DNA from: CAZSBB01 sp964605235
Lineage (GTDB): Bacteria; Planctomycetota; Phycisphaerae; Phycisphaerales; Phycisphaeraceae
NCBI GenBank assembly: GCA_964605235.1
Contig: CAZSBB010000024.1
Span: 1 to 64,000 of the forward strand
Length of the DNA stretch: 64,000 bases
Direction of reading: 5' to 3'
Positions within the stretch are counted from its first letter, which is position 1. Each line of letters opens with the position of its first letter. Position numbers and translations under genes: made by a program. Of the stretch, positions 34,062 to 41,777 are shown piece by piece. The notes below the pieces were generated by a model, which worked only from the letters and a program-made list of their open reading frames with translations, was not told the DNA's origin and searched no databases.

Positions 34062-35768
34062 ATGCCAGTACTCATTCTCGAACAAGGCAAGCAACGCGCC
34101 GGGCTGGTGCTCAACGGCCCGGTGGTCATCGGCCGCGCCAGTGGGCTGGACCTCGTCGTGCATGCCGAGGGCATGTCGCGCATCCACGCCCGCATCGCCC
34201 GCGAGAGCGGCCGGTTCTACATCGAGGACCTGGGCAGCCGCAACGGCGTCAAGGTCAACCAGCAACGCATCAGCGGACGCGTCTTCCTGCGCGGCGGGAA
34301 CGTCATCCGGCTGGGGCGCGCCACGTTTCGCTATGAAGATGACGACCTGCTGCCCCAGGGCGTGCAGTCGATCTCCCCGCGCGCCGACCGCCTCAAACAA
34401 CTGGTGTTCCGCTGCGGCCACTGCGATGCGGTGCTCAAGGCGGGCGCCGATCGCGCCGCCTCCATCGGACGCTGCCGCAACTGCCAGCGCCGGCTGATCA
34501 TTCCCGACGCCAGCGGCCTGGTCGCCGAGCTGGCGGGTGGGCATCGGCGGCAGGTCGCCTCGGCGGCCGCGGCGCTGGCGCCCAACGCCAAGCCCGCCGC
34601 CAGCGCGCCCGCCGCTCCCCCGCCCCCGCCCGCCAAGCCGGCGCTGGACCCGGACGCCACACTCGCCGGCGATTTCGACGCCATCGACGAACATCAGCAC
34701 GATCTGGACGCCCACGGCAGCGAGGACCACGACCTGCTCGGTGCGCCGGAAACCGAAGTCATCGCCTACCGCTCGCTGCACGACCACGGCGACGAAACCG
34801 AAGCGGACCTCGCGGAAAACGCGGCCGACGGTTTGGTTGCCGATGGCGCAACCGATGACGCAGCGCCGCTGACCACGCATCGCACCGGCGGCCTGGATGC
34901 CTTCGACGAGCATCACCATGACCACAAGCACGACCATCATCATGACGACGCCGGCGCTACGCTCGCAGGCGAGTTTGATGATGCCGATGATGACGACGAT
35001 CAGCCGTTGACCCCGCCTCGGCGTCCGGTCGATCAGCCGGCGCCCAGTGCGCGGAAATCCGTGCCGGGCAATGGACGTCCGTCCCGGCCGCACCCCGCCG
35101 CACCGCGCGTGCGCCCCGACCGCATCGTCGCAGCGCTCAACCCCGCCCGGCAACTGGCGGTCGCCACCGCGCCTGCCGGCGCGGCGATCGAATGGCTGGA
35201 GGAAGAAGAAGACGCCGCCGCCGCTGACGCGCTGGTGGCGGGCGAAGTGGAGATCACCGAACCCAAAGCGCTGGGCCTGTGCGCCGTGTGCCAGTGCATG
35301 GTGGATGAGGAAGACACCTTGCACGCCTGCACCAGTTGCCAGGGCGTGTATCACCTGGAATGCTGGATGCAGAACCACGGCTGTGCGACCTACGGCTGCG
35401 AACAGGTGCACGCCCACAAACCCCAGAGCAAGAAGAACGCCAACGCGCCCACGCTCATCGGCGCGGCGCTGGCGGAACCCAAGGGCCGGCGCACGGAGAC
35501 CACGCATCTGGAGCGTGACGCCGGCGTGCCGTGGGACATGATCAGCCTGGGCGCGAGTGTGTTCGCCCTGCTGCTGAGCCTGGCGACGGCGGGCTTGCCC
35601 AGCCTGGTGGTGTTGCTGGGCACGCTGGGATATCTGCTGCTGAAGCCGCGCAAGCGCAAGGTGTCCACGCTGGCGGTGGGGATGGCGTTGCTGTTGTCGG
35701 TGGTCGGCATTGCCGCGGGCGTGACGGCGGCGTGGTGGATGGTGACCAATGGCTGGATCAAGCTGTAA
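34062..35768 (+). CDS. FHA - zinc ribbon - RING-like (Prok-RING) - transmembrane protein, candidate E3 ligase
   Basis: A 568-residue protein. An FHA domain (residues 1-95: VVIGRASGLDLVVH, MSRIHARI, SRNGVKV) is followed by a zinc ribbon (Cys118, 121, 138, 141). A long acidic, His-rich, probably disordered linker follows, with HHHDHKHDHHHDD near 284-296. The RING-like treble clef at 405-447 has the pattern Cys-x2-Cys, Cys-x2-Cys-x4-His-x2-Cys-Trp, then Cys-x4-Cys (Cys407, 410, 423, 426, His431, Cys434, 441, 446). Two or three membrane helices lie at 492-561. The RING pattern fits the prokaryotic RING family seen beside E1/E2 genes, making this the likely E3 that brings charged E2 to phospho-tagged membrane targets. 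I start at 34062, after GAGAGGAAG, where the FHA domain begins. Confidence 0.88.
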   Translation: MPVLILEQGKQRAGLVLNGPVVIGRASGLDLVVHAEGMSRIHARIARESGRFYIEDLGSRNGVKVNQQRISGRVFLRGGNVIRLGRATFRYEDDDLLPQGVQSISPRADRLKQLVFRCGHCDAVLKAGADRAASIGRCRNCQRRLIIPDASGLVAELAGGHRRQVASAAAALAPNAKPAASAPAAPPPPPAKPALDPDATLAGDFDAIDEHQHDLDAHGSEDHDLLGAPETEVIAYRSLHDHGDETEADLAENAADGLVADGATDDAAPLTTHRTGGLDAFDEHHHDHKHDHHHDDAGATLAGEFDDADDDDDQPLTPPRRPVDQPAPSARKSVPGNGRPSRPHPAAPRVRPDRIVAALNPARQLAVATAPAGAAIEWLEEEEDAAAADALVAGEVEITEPKALGLCAVCQCMVDEEDTLHACTSCQGVYHLECWMQNHGCATYGCEQVHAHKPQSKKNANAPTLIGAALAEPKGRRTETTHLERDAGVPWDMISLGASVFALLLSLATAGLPSLVVLLGTLGYLLLKPRKRKVSTLAVGMALLLSVVGIAAGVTAAWWMVTNGWIKL

Positions 35769-35781
35769 GGGGAGAGATGCG

Positions 35782-36465
35782 GTGATCGACTTCACCTGTA
35801 ACCATTGCGGCAAACGCTTTTCCGTGCCCGACGATTTCGCCGGCCGCAAGGGCAAATGCAAGAGCTGCGGCGCGCTGATGGTCGTGCCGGGCGACGCCTC
35901 GGCAACCGAGGCGCCCAGCCCCGGCGGCGTCACCACGGCGGTCGCCAGTCCGGCCCGCGCCGCCCGGCGCGCCCTGCGCAAGCTCCCGCCGCGCACGCGC
36001 CGGTTGTTCGCCGACCAGAAGCACGTTCAGGAATACCTGGAGAACCACCAGCACATTCAGCTCATCTCCGCTGAAGGTGAGCCGGCCGAGCGCTATCGCA
36101 TCCGCTACAAAGTGCAGGGGCTGGAGCTGGATCCCAAGGGTCAGCCGCGCGGGCGCAACGTGCATGAGATCGAAATCATCATGCCGCTGGACTATCCGCG
36201 CTTGGCGCCGGTGTGTCGCATGCTCACGCCGATCTTCCATCCCAACATCGACGATCACACCATCTGCGTGGGCGACCACTGGGTGGCGGGCGAAGCGTTG
36301 TCGGACCTGATCGTGCGCATCGGACAGATGATCACCTACCAGGCGTACAACATCCGCAGTCCGCTCAACGCCGAGGCGGCAATGTGGGCGGACCTGCACG
36401 CCCGCTCCCTGCCGGTGGACAACCGCGACTTGTACCTGCCCGAGCCGACGCCGGACATGATGTGA
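35782..36465 (+). CDS. E2 ubiquitin-conjugating enzyme-like protein with N-terminal zinc ribbon
   Basis: A 227-residue protein. Residues 1-36 are a zinc ribbon (Cys6, 9, 26, 29). From about 70 on comes a UBC fold: HEIEIIMPLDYPRLAPVCRMLTPIFHPNIDDHTICVGDHWVAGEALSDLIVRIGQMITYQAYNIRSPLNAEAAMWA. The HPN motif (153-155) that shapes the oxyanion hole, the catalytic Cys162 eight residues after the HPN histidine-proline-asparagine block, the following Trp167 and the final SPLNAEAA helix all match eukaryotic E2s. It should accept the Ubl from the E1 and transfer it with the RING-like partner. The start is GTG at 35782 with AAGGGGAG seven bases before. An ATG at 35749 overlaps the previous gene and would add residues without ribbon homology. 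Confidence 0.93.
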   Translation: MIDFTCNHCGKRFSVPDDFAGRKGKCKSCGALMVVPGDASATEAPSPGGVTTAVASPARAARRALRKLPPRTRRLFADQKHVQEYLENHQHIQLISAEGEPAERYRIRYKVQGLELDPKGQPRGRNVHEIEIIMPLDYPRLAPVCRMLTPIFHPNIDDHTICVGDHWVAGEALSDLIVRIGQMITYQAYNIRSPLNAEAAMWADLHARSLPVDNRDLYLPEPTPDMM

Positions 36466-36468
36466 GTG

Positions 36469-36891
36469 AACGAGCCGAAGGCGCCAGCGACGGGCAGGGC
36501 GCGGGGTTGCCCTGCGCCGGGTGGGCTGTGCACCGGCGGGTTGTTCGCTGCTGCATTGGCGTTGGTTGACGGAGCCCGGGCGCTGACGCTTCCGGCTCGT
36601 TGGGATGTGGTTTGACGAGCCGGAAGCGTCAGCGACGGGCAGGGCGCGGGGTTGCCCTGCGCCGGGTGGGCTGTGCACCGGCGGGTTGTTCGCTGCTGCA
36701 TTGGCGTTGGTTGACGGAGCCCGGGCGCTGACGCTTCCGGCTCGTTGGGATGTGGTTTGACGAGCCGGAAGCGTCAGCGACGGGCAGGGCGCGGGGTTGC
36801 CCTGCGCCGGGTGGGCTGTGCACCGGCGGGTTGTGCGCTGCTGCATTGGCGTTTGCTGACGTAGCCCGGGCGCTGACGCTTCCGGCTCGTT
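36469..36891. repeat. Three tandem copies of a 145-bp palindromic unit
   Basis: Units begin at about 36469, 36614 and 36759. Copies 2 and 3 are nearly identical over about 110 bases, and copy 1 differs mainly in its first 15 bases. Each holds an element of about 125 bp starting ACGAGCCGGAAGCGTCAGCG and ending CGCTGACGCTTCCGGCTCGT, then a linker TGGGATGTGGTTTG. A related single element is at 57206-57318. It starts directly after the E2 stop codon and fills the 490-base gap. No gene is seen in it, and it has no CRISPR-like spacers. Confidence 0.92.
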
Positions 36892-36955
36892 GTTGCTCTG
36901 CGCTGGGGAGCGCTGCTGGTAAGATGCGGCGACACACTTCGTCGTGGAGCTGGTC

Positions 36956-38023
36956 ATGCTGAAGGTGCTGGTGGCGGGTCTGGGTCCGATCGGTTTTGCC
37001 GCGGCCCGGGCAGTGCGCGCCGAGGACGGGGTGAAGCTGGTCGGGCTGGTGGACAGCGACGCCGACCAGCAGGGCCGCACGTTGCCGGAGCTGGGCGAAC
37101 TGGGCGCGGAGCCGGCGCGGGATCAGTGCCACACCGAGCCGCGCGTCTGCGGCAGCATTGCCCAGGCGATCGCCGCGGGGGGGCCGGCCGACGTTGCGAT
37201 TCTGACCACCACCAGTCGCTTTGATGTCCAGGCTCCGTTGGTGCAGGAATGTCTGGAACACGGGCTGGCGGTGCTGAGCAGTTGTGAGGAATTGGCGTGG
37301 CCGTGGTATCGCCATGCGGAGCTGGCGGCGCAGGTGGACCAGCGGGCGCGGGCGGCGGGCCGGGCGGTGCTGGGCACGGGGGTGAACCCCGGCTTCGTGA
37401 TGGATCGGTTGCCGGTGGTGCTGGCGACGATGCTGCGACGCGTGACGGCAGTGCGCTGCGTGCGCCGGCTCAACGCCGGTTTACGCCGCACGTCATTGCA
37501 GCAGAAGATCGGCGCGACGCTTGCGCCGGCGCGCTTCGCCGAGTTGGCGGCGCGGCGGGAACTGGGCCACGAAGGGCTGGCGGAATCGGCAGCAATGCTG
37601 GCGGCGGGACTGGGGCGCAGCGTGGCGCCGGGGTCGGTGGAGGAAACGCTTGAGCCGGTGCTGGCGACCAGTGCGACGGAGTCGGCGCTGGGTCTCATTC
37701 AACCAGGGCAGGTGGCGGGCATTCATCATGTCGCGCGCTGGTCGGGCGAAGGGTTGACCCTGGAACTGGACCTGACCATGGCGGTGGGCGTGACCGACCC
37801 GGCCGACCGCGTGACGCTCGACGGCCCGGTGCAACTGAACTGCAAGATTCCCGGCGCCATCCCCGGCGACTCGGCGACCGTCGCGGCATTGCTCAACCAC
37901 ATCAAGCTGGTGCATGAAGCGCCCGCCGGCTTGCGCACCATGCTCGAAGTGCCGTGCCCGGGTTGCCACAATCTTGAACTGCTCCCGCAGGGCGCTGCAT
38001 CACCTTCTCCAACCTCGAACTGA
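36956..38023 (+). CDS. Dihydrodipicolinate reductase-like / 2,4-diaminopentanoate dehydrogenase-like protein
   Basis: A 355-residue NAD(P)-binding protein. The Rossmann start is MLKVLVAGLGPIGFAAARAV, the cofactor domain continues to VAILTTTSRFD, and the core motif GTGVNPGFVMDRLPVVLATM is diagnostic of the DapB-like group that includes 2,4-diaminopentanoate dehydrogenase (ornithine fermentation). C-terminal residues VPCPGCHNLELLPQG are an extra tail. Substrate is uncertain: an amino-acid-derived imine or ketone seems most likely. GGAG is seven bases before the ATG at 36956. It is followed 17 bases later by a hydrolase gene. Confidence 0.82.
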   Translation: MLKVLVAGLGPIGFAAARAVRAEDGVKLVGLVDSDADQQGRTLPELGELGAEPARDQCHTEPRVCGSIAQAIAAGGPADVAILTTTSRFDVQAPLVQECLEHGLAVLSSCEELAWPWYRHAELAAQVDQRARAAGRAVLGTGVNPGFVMDRLPVVLATMLRRVTAVRCVRRLNAGLRRTSLQQKIGATLAPARFAELAARRELGHEGLAESAAMLAAGLGRSVAPGSVEETLEPVLATSATESALGLIQPGQVAGIHHVARWSGEGLTLELDLTMAVGVTDPADRVTLDGPVQLNCKIPGAIPGDSATVAALLNHIKLVHEAPAGLRTMLEVPCPGCHNLELLPQGAASPSPTSN

Positions 38024-38040
38024 GCCCTGCACTTACCGCC

Positions 38041-39093
38041 ATGAATACCAAACCACTCGAACTGCTGGACCCCGGACTGGGGTTGCGTCCGAACCTGCTC
38101 AAACATCTGCCGGCGCGGCCGACGCTGGCGTTTCCGCTGGAGCAAGCGCCTACGCCGCGCCAGGCGCTGCAATGGCAGCAACGCGCGCGCCAAGCTTTCG
38201 CCCAGTGCGTGGGGCCGGCGCTGCCGACGGGCACGCTCAAGACGCGCGTGCTCGAACGCAAACAACTACGCGGCTACCACCGCACCACCTTCACGCTCGC
38301 CACCACCGCCCACCTCAAAGCGCTGTGCTGGTACTGCGTGCCCGAGGGCGTCAGCGCCAGCAACCCGCGCCCGGCGCTGATCGCCACCCCCGGGCATGGT
38401 GTGGGCGCCAAAGACCTGATCGCGCTCAAGCCCAATCGCAAACAGCGCCCCGAAGGCGTCGGCTACCAGAAGGACTACGCCCTGCAGGCGGTGCGGCTGG
38501 GTTATCCCACCCTGGTCATCGAGCCGCTGGGCCTTCGCCAGCGCGTCGACCCGCGGCGCCTTGCCGCCGACACCGGCTGCTATGCAGGGGTGTGTCTGGC
38601 GACCATGCTGGGCGCCACGCTGGCGGGAATCCGCATCAACGATCTGCGGCGGGGACTGGACTGGTTGCTGGCGCGCCCGGAAGTGCTCGACGAACGGGTG
38701 GGGCTCATGGGCATCTCCGGCGGCGGGCAGATGACGCTGTGGACTCTGGCGCTCGAGCCGCGGCTGCGCGTCGGCGTGGTCAGCGGTTACTTCAACAGCT
38801 TCCGCACCTCGATCATGGGCATGTACCACTGCGTCTGCAATGTCGTGCCGGGACTGGCGACGCAACTGGACATGACCGACCTGGCGGCGCTGGTCGCCCC
38901 GCGCCCGCTGCTGATCGAATCCGCCCAGAGCGATCCGATCTTTCCCATCCAGCACAGCCGGCGCGCGTTTCGCACCACGCAGCGGATTTACGACGTGTGG
39001 GACGCCCGCGCGCGGGTGCAGCAGGACGTGTTCCCCGGCGACCACCAATGGTCGGGGGCGAAGCTCGAAGCGTTCCTGGCGCAATGGCTGTGA
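38041..39093 (+). CDS. Alpha/beta hydrolase (acetyl xylan esterase-like)
   Basis: A 350-residue soluble hydrolase. The nucleophile elbow is GLMGISGGGQM (Ser in GxSxGG), the acid is in LIESAQSDPIFPIQHSRRAF and the His in VFPGDHQWSGAK. The arrangement and the oxyanion-side PALIATPGHGVGAKD resemble the planctomycete 'acetyl xylan esterase / abhydrolase 7' group that deacetylates plant or algal polysaccharides. No signal peptide is visible. It lies 17 bases after the dehydrogenase gene on the same strand and converges with a prepilin-like gene. Confidence 0.85.
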   Translation: MNTKPLELLDPGLGLRPNLLKHLPARPTLAFPLEQAPTPRQALQWQQRARQAFAQCVGPALPTGTLKTRVLERKQLRGYHRTTFTLATTAHLKALCWYCVPEGVSASNPRPALIATPGHGVGAKDLIALKPNRKQRPEGVGYQKDYALQAVRLGYPTLVIEPLGLRQRVDPRRLAADTGCYAGVCLATMLGATLAGIRINDLRRGLDWLLARPEVLDERVGLMGISGGGQMTLWTLALEPRLRVGVVSGYFNSFRTSIMGMYHCVCNVVPGLATQLDMTDLAALVAPRPLLIESAQSDPIFPIQHSRRAFRTTQRIYDVWDARARVQQDVFPGDHQWSGAKLEAFLAQWL

Positions 39094-39108
39094 GTTGCGC
39101 AGGCGGGC

Positions 39109-39972
39109 TTACGGATTTTCCGTGGTGTCGCCTTCGGGATCCCAGTATTTGACGAAGAGGTCCCGGCCGTTGTTGTACAGCACCGGGTCGTTGGCGTTGA
39201 TGCGCAGCCAGGGCATGGAGTCGATCCAGTCCATGTACTCGGCGTGGCCATCGAGGAAGAAGTAGTTGCTGCCGCCGGTGGTCTTGTCGCCGGCGTACTT
39301 CGCCACGCCGTAGAGCTTGCCGGCGTTGTGGCGGTCGGAACTCGCCAGGCCCGAAAGCCCGCCCTGGGTGATCGAAGCGCAGCGCCCGACGGTAGGCGCC
39401 CAGCTGATGGCGCGGGTGAGGTTGGGATAGTGGCCGCCGCTGATCAAGCCGATGCCGGTGTCCGCCAGCAGCACTTTGTTGGAGGGCTTCTGGAAGTCCA
39501 GATGCCGGCGGGGCAGGCGGGCGGTGATATTGGTGGTGTAGCGACTGATGCCGTAGCCGGGGTAGTACCGGCGGTAGGCTTTGCCGGGGACCACATAGTT
39601 GTAGGTGGAACCGGTCGAACGCTCAGCTTCCTGCAGCGGGCACTCCATCAGTTGGATCGCACCGTTGATGTAGTTGTCATGGATGACGTCCATCCACATG
39701 GCGTAGGTGTAGAGGTAGGAAACTTTGACGCCATCGCCGTTGGGCTTGGCCGCCGAGTTGAACGGGGGGAAGTATTCATTTTCATCGGCGGTGTAGGTCA
39801 GCACCGCCGTGCCCAGTTGGCGGATGTTGGAGAGGCACTGGGCGTCCTGGGCGCTCTTGCGGGCTTTGGCGAGCGCCGGCAGGAGGATCGCCACCAGCAG
39901 GCTGATGATGCTGATGACCACCAGCAGTTCGATCAAAGTGAACCCGCGAGGTCGTCGATGCGTCTGCAACAT
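39109..39972 (-). CDS. Prepilin-type N-terminal cleavage/methylation domain protein
   Basis: A 287-residue pseudopilin-like protein. The N-terminus RPRGFTLIELLVVISIISLLVAILLPALAKAR has a perfect prepilin peptidase site (Gly|Phe) and a helix for membrane insertion. The globular domain is Tyr-rich and near the end carries YFFLDGHAEYMDW, the DGH signature of this planctomycete family. GGAG precedes the ATG. It is convergent with the hydrolase gene, only 15 bases apart, and shares no terminator with it. Confidence 0.9.
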   Translation of the reverse strand: MLQTHRRPRGFTLIELLVVISIISLLVAILLPALAKARKSAQDAQCLSNIRQLGTAVLTYTADENEYFPPFNSAAKPNGDGVKVSYLYTYAMWMDVIHDNYINGAIQLMECPLQEAERSTGSTYNYVVPGKAYRRYYPGYGISRYTTNITARLPRRHLDFQKPSNKVLLADTGIGLISGGHYPNLTRAISWAPTVGRCASITQGGLSGLASSDRHNAGKLYGVAKYAGDKTTGGSNYFFLDGHAEYMDWIDSMPWLRINANDPVLYNNGRDLFVKYWDPEGDTTENP

Positions 39973-40220
39973 GGTGCATCTCCTGCTGGGAGCCGCCCCG
40001 CGGTTCAGATCGGCTCGAGTGGACCGGATTAAGGGATGTATAAATCGCCTTATGATGTCTTACCTGTCACTTACCCGACTCCTCTCAAATCTAGCCGAGG
40101 CCGGCCCAATAGTCCAGATATAAGTTGCAAAACAACGTCACGCCAAGTTGATTATATGTCTTAATATTGTCGCACTTTCCGTCACAGTGCGCTGTTCGGC
40201 AGGCGGGATGGGAGACGCCT

Positions 40221-40258
40221 GAAAAGAACAGGCCGCGCGTTGGACCCACGCGCGGCCT
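40221..40258 (-). terminator. Intrinsic terminator of the GH4 gene
   Basis: On the minus strand the 11-bp stem AGGCCGCGCGT / ACGCGCGGCCT around a 7-base loop is followed by GTTCTTTTC. It lies 25 bases after the GH4 stop codon. Confidence 0.8.
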
Positions 40259-40282
40259 GAAGAGTTGATGGGAGGAATCCGC

Positions 40283-41623
40283 TTACTTGAACGGCAGAAA
40301 ACGCTGATGCGCCTTGAGCAGCCGCTCACCCATCTCGCGCAGACGCTTGCCGGGCAAGTGGGCGCTGACGGGATCCATCCGCAGCGCCTGCAGCGCCATT
40401 TCGCGGTCCCGGGCGAAGCAGGCTTCGACCGCGAGTTGGAAGACCTGCAGGTGCGGCTCGATCAGGCCGACCACGCTGTCGGGCAGCGCGCCGAAAACCA
40501 GCGGGGTGACGCCGTTGGCGTCGATGCGCACGGCGGTCTCCACCACGGCGCCCAGCGGCAGGTTGGCGATCTGGCCGATGTTGGGCACGTTGCCCACGTC
40601 GATGAAGGTCTTGCCCAGCCAGTGGGAACTGATGATGTCGGCAGCGGTTTCCCGGCTGCGGACCAGACGCTCGGCGGGAATGGTTTTGCCGCGCACCAGT
40701 TGGCGCAGGCGCTGCTGTGCCCGGCGGTACATGCCCTTGCGGTCGGCGATGCTGGTGCGGATCAGGCCGTATTGCTTGAGCGTGGCGGGGGAGGTGATGT
40801 AGCAGTTGAACCATTCGCAGATGTGGCGGTCGCCCAGGTAAGGCAGCGCGCCGGTCTGGCGGAACAGTTCGGTGGCGACTTCCCGGCGCGGCGAGGCGTG
40901 CCCCGCCGAGTCGACATGCATTTCCGCCAGCAGTTGCGTGAAGCTGCGTTGAGCGATTTTCTTCCGCAGGTCGGCAAAAAGGTCCCGCCGGCCTAAACGC
41001 AGCTCGGTGATCCAGAAGAAGTGGTTGATGCCCGCGTACTGCACCGCCAACTGGTCTTCGCTTTCGACCTTGTAGTGACGTTTGAAGAAGTGCAGGTTCT
41101 CAAACAGCCCATGACACAAGCCGACCACCGGCCCGTCGCACAGGCGGGCGAGCACCTCGGTAAGGGTGGTCATGGGGTTGGTGTAGTTGAGCACTGCCGC
41201 GCCGGGGGCGTAGCGGTTGATGTCCTGCGCCATCTCGGCGAAGACTTTGAAGTTGCGCATCAGCCGCGCCCAGCCGCCGGGGCCGGAGGTGTCGCCGACG
41301 GTGTGGTAGATGCCGTATTTCTCAGGAATCTTCAGGTCATGCGCCATGGCGTCGAGGCCGCCGGTGGAGATGGCGATGATGAAGTAGTTCGCCTTGCGGA
41401 ACGCCTGGGCGCGGTTGTCGGTGGACACGATGACGGGCTTGACGCCCAGCTGCGCCGCGGCTTTATCGAGGTAAGCCTTGGTCAGATCGCTGGCAGCCTT
41501 GTTGATGTCATAGAGCACATACTCGGCGTCCCCCAGCCCGGGGGTCAGCAGCAGGTCTTTCACAATGTTGGGGGTCCAGGTGACGCTGCCCCCGCCGACA
41601 AAGCAGATCTTCAGTCGCGCCAT
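40283..41623 (-). CDS. Family 4 glycoside hydrolase (alpha-glucosidase/alpha-galactosidase-like)
   Basis: A 446-residue NAD- and metal-dependent glycosidase. The Rossmann start is LKICFVGGGSVTWTPNIVKDLLL. The next blocks are YFIIAISTGGLDAMAHDLKIPEKYGIYHTVGDTSGPGG and NYTNPMTTLTEVL, then the metal-binding Cys/His in VVGLCHGLFEN and AGINHFFWI. GH4 enzymes cleave glycosidic bonds by an oxidation-elimination route, often on alpha-galactosides, alpha-glucosides, glucuronides or 6-phosphosugars. The CHG form and the absence of a phosphotransferase system nearby favour an unphosphorylated alpha-glycoside. It is divergent from the LacI regulator, which probably controls it. An intrinsic terminator follows. 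Confidence 0.9.
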   Translation of the reverse strand: MARLKICFVGGGSVTWTPNIVKDLLLTPGLGDAEYVLYDINKAASDLTKAYLDKAAAQLGVKPVIVSTDNRAQAFRKANYFIIAISTGGLDAMAHDLKIPEKYGIYHTVGDTSGPGGWARLMRNFKVFAEMAQDINRYAPGAAVLNYTNPMTTLTEVLARLCDGPVVGLCHGLFENLHFFKRHYKVESEDQLAVQYAGINHFFWITELRLGRRDLFADLRKKIAQRSFTQLLAEMHVDSAGHASPRREVATELFRQTGALPYLGDRHICEWFNCYITSPATLKQYGLIRTSIADRKGMYRRAQQRLRQLVRGKTIPAERLVRSRETAADIISSHWLGKTFIDVGNVPNIGQIANLPLGAVVETAVRIDANGVTPLVFGALPDSVVGLIEPHLQVFQLAVEACFARDREMALQALRMDPVSAHLPGKRLREMGERLLKAHQRFLPFK

Positions 41624-41738
41624 GATGCGGTTCTCCCAAAAGTAGGCGTGAAGTTGGGCAACGTAGACAGCGCAGGCGGCAGCGTCAAACGCGGGGCCGG
41701 CGGGAAGGTCGGTGGAATCCAGCGGCCGAAAATGATCC

Positions 41739-41766
41739 TTGACTTGCTATTTACACGTGTTAGCAT
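41739..41766 (+). promoter_or_regulatory. Sigma-70-type promoter of the LacI-family regulator, apparently leaderless
   Basis: TTGACT, 16 bases, TAGCAT. The predicted transcription start lies only about 5 bases before the ATG at 41778, so the mRNA would be leaderless or nearly so, in keeping with the absence of a Shine-Dalgarno sequence. Confidence 0.65.
41751..41762. promoter_or_regulatory. LacI-type operator candidate
   Basis: TTACACGTGTTA, centred on the perfect palindrome ACACGTGT with a central CG as LacI-family operators have, overlaps the promoter spacer and the start of the -10 element. It is likely an autoregulation site of the regulator encoded directly downstream. Confidence 0.5.
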
Positions 41767-41777
41767 AGGGCTATCTC

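Noticed and set aside
30418..36465. Type VII secretion locus, because of a YukD-like protein and FHA domains
   Set aside because: No WXG100 protein and no FtsK/SpoIIIE-type EssC ATPase are encoded. E1, E2, JAMM and RING-like genes instead indicate conjugation.
36469..36891. Possible CRISPR array
   Set aside because: Three 145-bp units are repeated whole, without unique spacers, and no cas genes are present. These are palindromic tandem repeats.
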